Below are positions 11,979-22,269 of a stretch of 64,000 bases of DNA, in pieces. The position numbers were made by a program, and so were the translations under genes. This stretch comes from Gigaspora rosea. Its lineage: Eukaryota > Glomeromycota > Glomeromycetes > Diversisporales > Gigasporaceae. Location of the stretch: contig QKWP01001210.1 of assembly GCA_003550325.1 (NCBI GenBank), forward strand, positions 1 through 64,000, read 5' to 3'. Under the pieces are notes generated by a model that was not told the origin of the DNA, did not search any database, and saw nothing but the letters and a program-made list of their open reading frames with translations. Position 1 is the first letter of the stretch; each line of letters begins with the position of its first letter.

Positions 11979-12242
11979 TATAAACTCATAACCCTGATTA
12001 TTATATTGACTTACGTTATTGAGTTACGTACAACGTGATATTAAGATCAATTAAGACATTACCATATTTTTGAACCTTTGATAACATGAGTAATGGCAAG
12101 TTAAAATTCGTAAGTGAATATTTATGTTTCATTATACTGAACTTATGCCGGAAGAAATGAAATTGAAGCACACGTATGTACGAGTAGTATTCTATAGATT
12201 GTGCCACCTTAATAATATTTATAGTATTACGTCACTTCTCTA

Positions 12243-12318
12243 CAGGTTAGATCGGTCTTGAACCGGAGCTGAAAGTTTTTTCAGCTCCTGGTTTGAACTA
12301 GTTCCTGACCGGTTATCA
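12243..12318. repeat. Short GC-richer foldback sequence
   Basis: GATCGGTCTTGAACC and a diverged complement near the other end enclose GAGCTGAAA...TTTCAGCTC. It could be a tiny MITE. Confidence 0.45.
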
Positions 12319-15158
12319 TCAAATAATCTCAAGTGTCGACAAATTCATCCAATACGGTTATAATCACATTTTTAGAATCATAATTTTTTAAAGAAAATAA
12401 ATATGGAGGTTCCGACGTGAAATTGCTTATAAAGAGAATTTTATATGATGCACTTTATACTGTAGAAGTACTGTAAAAGTGACTATAGAGATGTCCGATT
12501 GTATTATAGCTCACAGTGATTGTGTGATTTTATGGTGAATCCATAGGATATACAATGCGTAAAGAACTTCATAATAACGGCGATTAAAAGACCATTCTTA
12601 GAGCCGAAGCAATGATCGGTTTTATTAGGATTGAGACTGGGACAATCTAGCTCTACTTCTCTATAATAGATAATATAGTACTTGTGTTCTTGAAATGATC
12701 AGAACATTAATCGCCTAATTAAATTGAGAAATCATGTCTTTCATTGGTAAAGTCTGTTACAGAGAAAACTTGAATATTCACTTACATGGCGATATTCATA
12801 TTTTAAATAATTTTGTTTGTCAATCTTCAGGATTTTGATTATCATAATGGACTTATCGGAATTTTATTGCTTATCGTTATGGATGTCAGATTTTTGTAAG
12901 AATGTAAACCAAAAACATCCTTTATCCCAAAAAGTTCAAATTTATTCATTGAAAAACGATAACTCAGAGATTATGGACAGCAAACAGGACTAGTTTTTAT
13001 GTTCGGCATATTAAAAACGCGTGTGTCCTCGGATCAAAGCGCGTAACGACCTCAATAATTCGTGAAATCGTATGATTCACCTAAAAAAGGCAAAAAGATT
13101 AACACTGCCGATGACTTTATTTAACCTTTTAAATTTTGTGTAATGTTAATCAATCATTCTAATCATTCTGATCATCGAAAGCATACAAAAAAGATTAAAA
13201 AAAAAAAAGATTTTATTTCTTTTCAAAAATTTCCATGTGAAATTATTGTGTAAGGATTTTCATAAAGTGTTTTCACAAGCTAGCTATCTTTAAAATCATT
13301 ATTATGTAAGATAATTAAGATAATTTTATTTTGATAATAATGTCGTGAAAGTTTTAATTTAAAATTTGTTTCATGTAAATTGATTTTCATACTGTTGATT
13401 GTAAAGACAAGAAGTAGTCAAGTTTGATACAGGAATTCTTTATCAAATATATCTAATACAAATGTTTACGATAGTGAAGAAAAGTAAGTACATATTAAAT
13501 ATTCAAAATTAGTTTATCTAGAAATAGAATACTCATTTTAAGGAAGACAACTTTATCGTCAGTTATCATACCATAAAATGATGTGACTTTTTTCCTTTGA
13601 TAAGGATACCGTTAGAACAATTAATAGATCGTACCATTCTCTAACTGATTATTTTTCTTTTTAGTAATTCTTCTTAAGGAATCATGATTTGCCGATATCT
13701 ATAGAGATTTATTTATATCTATTTATTCTACTCGTTGCTAAGCAAAAAATTTCTTTGTATGCAAGAACAATTATTGAGAATCAGTCAAACTAAAAAGGAG
13801 AGTAGAATTAAACATAGTATGATGGCTTTTTTAAAAAAATGCTGGATTAAAATGCTACACGTAAAACGTCACTACACATACAGTAACATGTTATACATGT
13901 AGAATTAACGCCTCTTTCTCTTTCTAATACAGTAAAAATACTGTAATATAAACCTTTATACGTAAACTTTGTACTACTGTACATTTGACAACTACAGTAT
14001 TTAAAAATGCATTGTTGAAACCAGTTAGTCTCGGAAGTGCATTTATCCGAAGTTCAATATTTTCATGTGGATCATTCTTGTTTTTCTGTCTGTGCATGAT
14101 CGGCGATACACAAAGTTTCGTGTAAACAAATTAATTATGTTTTCTGAATAATCACATCTTATTTTGTTGACTATATACGGTAAAAATGTAAAGATAACTT
14201 AATCGATCTTGATTCGTGCTTGCTAAGTCCATCTCGTAGGATAATTATCAATTATGATTTACATCAAGACCAATGATTAAAGTTGATGGCACGGACCTCA
14301 AGTCATATATTATTTTGACAGATATGGTTTCATGGTCTTTTCCGAACTCCAGGTACTCGTTTATATTTACGATCCGTATCACGCTCTATCTGTAAAAACC
14401 GTTCTTAATATATAAAAAGTTATTGGCTACAATTCCTACTACATGTCATTCTGGTCATATTGACATCTGTATATAACGACATCTGGCTATACCGGCACTT
14501 TTTAAATTTTTGAACCTACCGGTATGCACTTAATATTAAAATGCACCGACATCTGGATATATCTTACTTTGTCTTGGAGGGTATCATATAACCAGGGTGA
14601 CGTGTATATGATTACCACTAAATTTGACTTGTGCTGCAAAATGTCTTTACAAAACAATGCCTTTATTTTATTTTTTTACATAGATTGTCGAATTTTTTAT
14701 ATAATTCGAAACTAATTGTATCCCTTTAAACAAATTAAAATTTACTACTTTGCGAATTTAGGTTAAATTATTATACAATGATTCATAGACAATAGCATTA
14801 CAATGATTTCAGTTTTAAAATTGCTACCAGAGCATGATTAAATTACTCAGGTAAATTATACCAGAAACGTAATAATGAAATTACTAACTGACATTTATAA
14901 AATGGCCGTGTGCAAATTCATGTTTGATTGGATAATTGCTGAACCTGTGATCTGTTAAACAATATAAATATACGTATATGTACATACGTGCGTGCGTACG
15001 CGAAATACATATACGTAATACATATTAACGATAGAATTAAGACTTAAATTTTAGATTTATTAATAATGAAAAAATAGAAAGAATAATGAATGATTTTTTT
15101 TGTAACTGCAAACTATAAAATTATATAAATAAAAATTATTTTGATACACACCTTTAAC
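12319..15158. other. Lower-copy intergenic region, no supported gene
   Basis: Sequence complexity and GC are slightly higher than in the flanking repeat zones, and no internal repeats were seen. Only 60-codon frames exist. A weak resemblance to a kinase catalytic loop near 12775-12850 was not strong enough to call. Confidence 0.4.
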
Positions 15159-17109
15159 ATGAGTCAGACAGCCACTGAACTTCGCGAACTCGGTTGGAAT
15201 TATCAAAACGGCATCGGGGTTGAAAAGAATGAACGCAAGGCATTTGATTATATCAAAAATCCGCTGAAATGGGGAATGCGAAGGAACATTTAATGTTGGA
15301 TATTGTTATGATGAAAGAATTGGAGTTGAAAAGGATGAACATATGGCATTCTTTTATTGAAAAAATCTGCTGAAATGGGGGATGCTGAAGAACATTTAAT
15401 GTTGGATATTGTTATGATGAAGGAATTGGAGTTGAAAAGGATGAACATAAGGCATTCTTTTATTTGAAAAAATCTGTTGAGATGGGACACGTGGAAGGAA
15501 CCAATAGTGTTGGTTATTGTTATCGTAATGAAATTGGAGTTGAAAAGGATGAACATAAGGCATTCTTTTATTATCAAAAATCTGTTGAGATGGGACACGT
15601 GAAAGGAACATTTAATGTTGGATATTGTTATGAAGAAGGAATTGGATGAAAATAAGGCATTCTTTTATTATCAAAAATCTGCTGAGATGGATCATGTCGA
15701 TGGAATATTTGCACTTGGATATTGTTATTCTAATGGAATTGGAGTTGAAAAGGATGAACATAAGGCATTCTTTTATTTATTATCAAAAATCTGCTGAGAT
15801 GGGACACGTGAAAGGAACATATAATGTTGGATATTTTTATCAGATTGGAATTGGAGTTGAAAAGGATGAACATAAGGCATTATTTTATTATCAAAAATAT
15901 GCTGATATGGGGTTCGCTATAAGTATGAATAATCTTGGTAATTGTTATCATGACGGACTCGGAGTTATAAAAGATGAACGTAAAGCATTTGAGTATTACA
16001 AAAAGGCAGCTAATATGAATGATTTTAGGGGAATAAGTAATTAGTAATTGTTACCGGAATCATTGGTATCAAAAATTAAGAAGTCTTAAAAAATAAATAA
16101 AATATCGCATGAAGAAATCGATGATGGTGTTAAAAATATTTTAAACGATGAAAAATATAAAATATCATGGATTAATTACAATGAATTCAAAAATATTAGA
16201 GAAATAGGAAAAGGTGGATTTGCTACTGTATTTTACGCATATTGGTTTAATAAAGACTATTGCACTTAAAGTTATTCACAATTCGAATAAAGAAGTAGGC
16301 AATTTCATTCAAGAATTGTGAAATAGGATATGAAAATCTAGAATGCCATGGAGTACAAGAGACGATACAACTAAAGATTATATTATTGTTTTGAAATATG
16401 CAAATGAAGGATCATTACGTCAGAATCTCCAAACTGTATCTCAATCGGTATGGAAAGATAAATTAAATATATTATATTGTATCGCATCTGATCTTATAGC
16501 AATTCATTCTCAAGAATTGATCCATCGAGATTTGCATTCCGGTAATATTTTGCTATACAGTGCATGCATTACTGATTTGGGACTTTCTGCGTCATCTGAT
16601 ATTAAGCAAGAAGGTGAGATCAGTGGTGTTATGCCATATGTAGCCCCAGAAGTCTTAAAGGCGATCCATTCACTCAAGAGGCCGATATTTACAGCTTTGG
16701 TATGATTATGTCTGAGCTAGAAACGGGAAAGAGAGCATTTGATGGTGTGCCTTTTGATACTAAACTTTCTGTGAGAATTTGTCGAGGCGAACGACCTGGA
16801 TTCAGTGAGGAAACTCCAAAATGCTACGTAGAATTGGCCGAAAGATGCATAGTTCCTGATCCAAATAAACGACCAACGGCAACAGATATTTTTTGTAGAG
16901 TTGGATATTGGCTTGACGAGAGATCAAGAAGCAATTTTTTGAAGCAGACAATATCAAATCAAAATTAAATTCACCTATTCATTCAAATGATATGTACACG
17001 AGTAAATCGATTAACACCAGAAAGATAACGGATGCGTTTAAGATCAAATTAGATAGCTGAGGAAGAGATCAGCCAAAGGATTGAGTCTGTCGAGATCACT
17101 GATAATTAA
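15159..17109 (+). pseudogene. Sel1-repeat / protein kinase gene, frameshifted
   Basis: From the ATG at 15159 there are eight to nine Sel1-like repeats of about 36 codons. The ~108-bp period is marked by ATTGGAGTTGAAAAGGATGA at 15319, 15424, 15532, 15735 and 15849. One repeat near 15643 has lost about 18 bp. A kinase domain follows: glycine loop GKGGFATVF (near 16209), IALKVI lysine motif, HRDLHSGNIL, DLGL in place of DFG, PYVAPEVL, and a C-lobe to about 16968. A tail with EEISQRIESVEITD ends at 17109. Frames shift inside the repeats, near 16040, 16250 (followed by a TGA near 16319), 16664 and 16925. Sel1 repeats with TKL-like kinases are greatly expanded in arbuscular-mycorrhizal fungi, where they are thought to act in signalling. 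Here the repeats come before the kinase. It is most likely a recently decayed gene. Introns do not explain the shifts, because no GT/AG pairs fit them; assembly errors in homopolymers remain possible. Confidence 0.8.
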
Positions 17110-17239
17110 TTATTATTTTTTTATTTATGAAAAATGTAATTTTTTTATGTATTAAAAATAAAAAAACATTTAGGACAATTTAAAAAAAAAAAGGTAGAAT
17201 TCATTTTATTATAATATTTATTAATGAATTTTACTAAAT

Positions 17240-17514
17240 CTCACCGGCGGTGATTATCACCGCTCTATAATAAACTTTTTAAAAAACTAAGATTAGGGGT
17301 TAGGGTTAGGGTTAGGATTAGGGTTAGAGAGGCATATTATATGTAAAATTTTGCGCCAAAAACTTTTATTTAGTGCCCGAAGATAAGTTATCATAGTAAA
17401 ATATTTCGTTGTCAAAGATTTTTTAGATTTTTTCTTAGTTTCGTTATTTTTTTGTTTTTGTTTTGGTTACACAAGATCCTACGATCTAATTGGTTGAACA
17501 TATGAGCGGTGATG
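17240..17514 (+). mobile_element. Telomere-block MITE, best preserved copy
   Basis: The left end CACCGGCGGTGATTATCACC and a right end GAGCGGTGATGATTTA form inverted termini. Inside, in order, are a run of GGTTAGGGTTAGG (17294-17328), AAAATTTTGCGCCAAAAACT, and GGTTACACAAGATCCTACGA followed by CTAATTGGTTG. The same order recurs in at least six other places in the window. Confidence 0.7.
17292..17328 (+). repeat. Interstitial telomere-like tract
   Basis: About five to six contiguous TTAGGG/TTAGGA-type units. It is internal to the MITE at 17240-17514 and not at a chromosome end. Confidence 0.85.
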
Positions 17515-17518
17515 ATTT

Positions 17519-17859
17519 ATTACTGCTGATCTCAAAATTAGTGGGACAACGTGAAAAATTTTTGTTGATCCGCAGTAAATTTTCGGTAATTACATTTATC
17601 GAAAAATTTTATAGTTTTTCGGAATTATTATCACGGTATTGATTGTTTTGATTTTCGGACTGATCCGGGACGTTTTGTTACAAAACATCACGGATCAGTC
17701 CGAAAATCAAAACAATCAATACCGTGATAATAATTTCGGCCGAAATTATATTACCGAAAAACTATAAAATTTTTCGATAAATGTAATTACCGAAAATTTA
17801 CTGCGGATCAACAAAAATTTTTCACGTTGTCCCACTAATTTTGAGATCAGCAGCAATAA
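17519..17859. mobile_element. Long near-perfect palindrome (foldback element), about 340 bp
   Basis: The arms of about 160 bases mirror each other around 17680. TTACTGCTGATCTCAAAATT, GTCCCACTAATTTTGAGATC, GCGGATCAACAAAAATTTTT and GGACTGATCCG pair across the centre almost without mismatch. The right arm has an extra ~20 bp near 17740. The high arm identity suggests recent origin or active homogenisation. It abuts the telomere-block MITE. Confidence 0.85.
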
Positions 17860-18453
17860 CTATGAGGATAGACCATCATCCGTAAACTTTATTCGTTTAT
17901 TACTGTTTTACAATGGAATGCTAACTTTAATAAAACATACAGTATGAAGACTGGTCTAGGAAAATGTCACTCTGGCAAATTCTGGATTTTTCCGATTGAT
18001 AATAATCTAATTCCTAATTTATACCCTAAAGAATTTTTATATGAATTAGGGCATGACGTCATTAATCAATTGGCGAATCCAGAATGATAACTGATTATTC
18101 TAGAACAGAGTTTCTGAACTGTACAAAAGTTTACATTCCTTTTTATAGTTTGGTACGCGTTTTACAATTATCAATACCATGATAATTCGTGAAATTGTAT
18201 TCAAATTTGTATCATTTCGATACAAATCTTCCAAGTTTGATTATTATTAATTCGTGTGTCAAGTACGGATTTAGGCGTATATAACGATAACACACAATGC
18301 TTTAAAGAATCTAAATTATTGTTGCGTCATTTCGAAGGACTAAAAAGAGAAATAGTGTAATTCGGGCGAAAATACGGGGTACAATATAATTTTCAATTAT
18401 TCTAAAACTATAAAAACATGACTTAGCAATGATTTTTCTATCTTAAAGAAATT
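17860..18453. other. Intergenic DNA between palindrome and GTPase relic
   Basis: No gene or repeat is supported here. The upstream region of the relic has no clear promoter element. Confidence 0.4.
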
Positions 18454-18640
18454 ATGACTCAAATAATTAATATTGCAAACTCCCAATATACGAAGGAGGC
18501 ATCGAACTATATTAAAATTTTAAATGAATTGCGTTGTGTCGGTGCTCATTTTGCTGCTGTTAATCTTCCCAAAATCGTTTTTTGTGGAAAATAGCTTGCT
18601 TTAAGCGATTTCAGGCATTAAGATATAAAAACTCTTATTA
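18454..18640 (+). pseudogene. Relic of a dynamin-type GTPase N-terminus
   Basis: From the ATG at 18454 the frame reads MTQIINIANSQYTKEASNYI, then KILNELRCVGAHFAAVNLPK and IVFCGK, then a TAG. Dynamin-family GTPases carry a similar ELR.VGAHF....LPKIV..G entry just before the P-loop GNQSAGKS. Here about seven codons of the P-loop are missing. In the next frame the sequence resumes as SLL, a stop, then AISGIKI, which resembles the SLLEAISGI that follows the P-loop in the family. The rest of the gene is not recognisable. It was therefore a gene or a duplicated 5' end, now dead. Confidence 0.55.
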
Positions 18641-19111
18641 TTCATTTTACTACTATACGTCTCAAATTCAAGATGAATAAAATAGTTCGTTATTTTTTTA
18701 AAAATCTTTGTTACCTAAGTCTAATGGAGCTTGTTCTTGTTGTGTGATGGAACTTAGGCTAATCAGAATCTTCTGAAACATGATCATGCCAAGTTTCTCT
18801 TCGTAAAAAATATGATGAAAAAATGAAAAAAATGTCTTTCTAATCCCAACAAAACTAAATTTGGTGAAATTATAGCATGGTATGGGTGAGCGGATTAGGG
18901 AACCTGTCATTGGTATGCCATTGGTGGCATGCCACTGTCTTTAAATCTAATAAGGCATGCCACTAATATTAATTTATATAAAATATATTTTTTAATAAAA
19001 GAACTACCAAGCTTTATATAAATCCTTTAAAGAAACATTTTCTTAACTCATGAGTACGTCGTAATTGGCTTTAATACTACATTTTTGATAATCTAGCATC
19101 TTTAAAAAAAG
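18641..19111. other. Intergenic DNA with a small GGCATGCCA inverted repeat
   Basis: GGTATGCCATTGGTGGCATG and a partner near 18950 form a small foldback. A 70-codon minus frame at 18698-18910 has no recognisable product. Confidence 0.4.
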
Positions 19112-19234
19112 TAGGGATTGGAACCGTTTAAAAATTGCTCTATAGTTCGGGCAGAATTATGTTGGGAATTATTTTAATACCGAACGGTTAAACGATTAAA
19201 CGATTAAGAAAAATTTAGGCGGTTCCAATCCCTA
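19112..19234. mobile_element. 123-bp MITE with 15-bp perfect inverted ends
   Basis: TAGGGATTGGAACCG at the left and CGGTTCCAATCCCTA at the right are exact complements. The interior contains ACCGAACGGTTAAACGATTA. The flanks are A-rich, so the target duplication cannot be read. Confidence 0.75.
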
Positions 19235-19349
19235 AAAAAAAAGGTTAACGCAAGTAAAAACTAATTTGGTTAATGTTGTAATATATTATAATTGATACAA
19301 TGAAATCGTATTAAAATAAAAAGCGGGTTTTCTATTTAACCTGTTTAAT

Positions 19350-19440
19350 ATAAACTCTAAACTAACCTTTAACCTCAACCCCTAATCCTAAAAAATGCGC
19401 CCCAAAACATTTTGTCAATTTTTTATACTTTACATATTTC
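19350..19440 (-). repeat. Fragment of telomere-block MITE
   Basis: CTCTAAACTAACCTTTAACC followed by CCTAATCC and GCGCCCCAAAACATTTTG matches, on the minus strand, the middle of the copy at 17240-17514. Confidence 0.5.
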
Positions 19441-20102
19441 ATTTTAATCTGGTTTCATTATGATCCGTCATATTCAAGCATGTTATCAGTACCATGGATC
19501 TGTTTATAAAAACTTCGATAATTATGGTATATAATAATTTATTAGGTAATGTTGTAATACATTATAATTATGCAATGCTATCGATACCATGGACTCGTTT
19601 AAAAACATCAATTCAATATCACACTATTATGCGAATTCACAAACAAACTACAATTTTCAGGTTTATTGACATTAGATAATTGCCTTTAGTAAAAATGGAC
19701 TTGACCGGCTTTATAAATATTTCTGATTTGGAAATTATGTATCTTGCAGGAAAAGTTGTTTTATATAAAGCATACAGGAATATATACATCGCTTATAAAT
19801 CAAATGAGTGCTAATAAAGAAAAAGAATCTGACAATCAGATTCGAAACTGTGCTAAAATTTCTTTTTTTTTTTTCTTCTTATCTTTTTCGACCTGTAAAA
19901 TTGGAGCAAAGTCAATATAGTAATAATATTTATCGATAACGTAAAGCATTTGAATCTTGAATGCAAATATGCATTCTGAGTTCTAAAAGCGATCTTAAAG
20001 TCTTAAATCATTTATTGCAGTTTGCAAAATTTGTAAATTTTGCAGATCAAAAAAAAGAAATCACTTGCGATTTTTAGATGATTTTTGATTTCTTAAAATA
20101 CT

Positions 20103-20795
20103 CCTGGTCATTTGGCAATTTTTCAAATGACCTCAAAATGACCCGCTCATTTGAGGTCATTCAACTTTTGGGTCATTTGGAAATGACTCGTGACCAAATG
20201 ACTATGATCATTCCAATGGCCGGAGTCATTTGGTCATTAGGTCATTTTGCATAGAGTTGACATCCTATCGATCACGAAAAACTTGTATAATGCATGTTTT
20301 AAATAATATTCGCATCATTTCTCAATTCACGTCGATTATTAATTAGCATGCCATTTGTAAATTCGAAAATGATTTATATCATTTTACAATCGGTAAATTA
20401 TTATTCACAAACTTTTTTAATTTTTTTAAAAAAAGTAAATACATTATTTTTTTGTCTAGTGTTTTTTTTTTTAATCACTTCATACCTGATCTTATGATTC
20501 GATTAGAATGTCGTTTTACAACCGGTCTTCAAATTACTTAGTCATTTAGCCAAAATACAAATGGCAATCATTCATCAAATGATTCAGTTATTTATTATGT
20601 GTAATAATTTTTATTAGATAGCATCTAGCAACATTTTATTTTACCAAGAACAATAATCAATTTTGATTGGCTAAAAGTATTAGATAATCGATTAACCAGT
20701 GTTAAATGACCTTCTTAAGTCATTTGGGCCGTGAAATGACCAATGACTGGTCATTTGTCATTTGAGTCATTTGGGTCATTTAAAGTCATTTACTA
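20103..20795. mobile_element. Element with clustered GTCATTTG subterminal motifs
   Basis: Between 20103 and 20257 and again between 20703 and 20795 the octamer GTCATTTG or its complement CAAATGAC occurs, with small variation, more than fifteen times in both orientations. The 450 bases between have almost none. Dense short subterminal motifs in mixed orientation are characteristic of hAT- and CACTA-type transposons, where they bind transposase. That assignment is inference. No TIR or target duplication is secure. Confidence 0.5.
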
Positions 20796-20865
20796 TCCCT
20801 AATTCTAACAAGCCTAAAATTATAAAAATCCAATTATAGGATCCCAAGATCAGACTAGGTTTATT

Positions 20866-21038
20866 AGTATTTAAAATTCAATGTTCACAATGTTCTCAGA
20901 GAACATTCAAATTTTTTTAAAAACATTAATATTAAAATAGTATTTTCTTATTTAAGAATATTTTATTTATTTAAAATATTCTCAAAGAGAACATTTATAA
21001 AATTTTATGTTCTTATTTTAATTAATGAGAACAATAAA
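20866..21038 (+). repeat. Small inverted-repeat element with GTTCTC/GAGAAC motifs
   Basis: AATGTTCTCAGAGAACATTC near the left and TCTCAAAGAGAACATTTATA near the right form nested palindromes. A reverse-orientation copy lies at 2884-3058. Confidence 0.55.
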
Positions 21039-21041
21039 TTA

Positions 21042-21115
21042 GGGCATGCAAATAAAATTAATTGATTCTCGTAACATTTTAAGACCCACCAAGTGCACCC
21101 AGCACCCGGATATTA
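21042..21115 (+). repeat. Solitary PIF/Harbinger-like end
   Basis: TTA is followed by GGGCATGCAAATAAAATTAA and TTGATTCTCGTAACATTTTA. This matches the left end of the nested element at 3872. No partner end is seen nearby. Confidence 0.55.
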
Positions 21116-21124
21116 TTGTTATAA

Positions 21125-21843
21125 AGGGGCATCCATAAATAACATTATGTTCCCCCTCATAGTAGCGCTTGACCCCCCTCTACTATATAAAAAATTTTTT
21201 CAAAATCCATATGTTTATATATAAAATTTTACAAAAATTGAATATATTGTGACACAGTGATCCGATTTGGATTTGATTTGTTTATTGAATGTCTATCCCT
21301 TGTTTTTTTTTGCTATCAGTTGACAAGGTGATTTAGGTATCATTCGATTCTTCTCAGTGAGACGAATCCAATGATACCAAAATCATTTTATTTGGATCAC
21401 TGGATCAATAGTTATTCACAAAAATAGAGATGTGATCCGTTATCCGTTTTCATCTGTTTTTATATTAAAATCCACAGATATCCGCAGATTTTAATATGAA
21501 AACGGATGGAAACAGATACAGATAACGGATCACATCTCTACACAAAAAACTATTGATTTTATAGTCATTTTATAAAAAAACATAATAACCAATAGTATTT
21601 GGCTAATAAATTTTGATCCAGTGATCCAAATAAAATAAAATTTATACTATTCGACTCCTCTCATCGAGACGAATTGAATGGTACCAAAATTATTAAATTT
21701 GGACCACTGGATCAGTTTTTAGACGATTTTTTTTAAAAAAATTGTGTTATATTTTTTTGACCCCCCACTTAAGAGGAAAAACATTTATGTTTTGTTAGAC
21801 CCCCTCCCTCTCTTTTGTATAACATTATTTCTGGATGCCCATA
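21125..21843. mobile_element. Foldback element with GGGCATCCA ends and inner palindromes
   Basis: GGGCATCCATAAATAACATT at the left pairs with the complement of AATGTTATTTCTGGATGCCC-like sequence at the right (about 20 bases, few mismatches). Inside, a second pair is GTGATCCGATTTGG with its partner TTTGGACCACTGGATC. A third palindrome at 21431-21535 pairs GATGTGATCCGTTATCCG with CGGATAACG...GATCACATC around TATCCGCAGATTTTAATATG. The repeated CTCAGTGAGACGAAT / CTCATCGAGACGAAT motif is shared with the foldback at 61041. Confidence 0.65.
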
Positions 21844-22254
21844 ATCTAAAAAATGTTATATAAATTTTTTAAATACTTAAAACTTTTTATATAAAAATAT
21901 ATATAGTAATCTTAAAAACTATATATAATATATTAATATAAAATAACATTTGACTTTTTTAAAAAAAGAACCAATTTTATTTATATGTGTGGCCTTATAA
22001 ATAATGTTCTAATTTTAATATAAATTTTTGCTTGTTAGTTTTTAATTATAATATATACTTATGTGCTATATATATGTGTGTATATATATACAATATATAT
22101 TTAAAGTTTATACAATATAAGTAACTAATGAATATATGATAGGTATTTTAATATTAAAGGTTTTCTAAAATATATAAAGTAAAATTTTCTAAAATATATA
22201 AAGCAAAGCTGTGCAGTATATTTTTTTTCTAAAGATATCAAAGTTGCTAATATA
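21844..22254. other. AT-rich stretch with TATATA runs
   Basis: Nothing is recognised beyond simple AT repeats around 22060-22110. Confidence 0.4.
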
Positions 22255-22269
22255 TAAATCTATAGCATA
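22255..22269 (+). repeat. Left target-site duplication of the tRNA-headed element
   Basis: TAAATCTATAGCATA is identical to 23304-23318 at the other end of the element. Confidence 0.9.

Noticed and set aside
12725-12900. Possible kinase catalytic-loop relic (IHLHGDIH...ILNN)
   Set aside because: Only a few residues fit, in one frame with stops soon after. No glycine loop or APE region was found nearby. A translated search would decide.
17292-17328. Chromosome end or fused telomere
   Set aside because: The tract is short and lies at the same place within a recurrent MITE structure.
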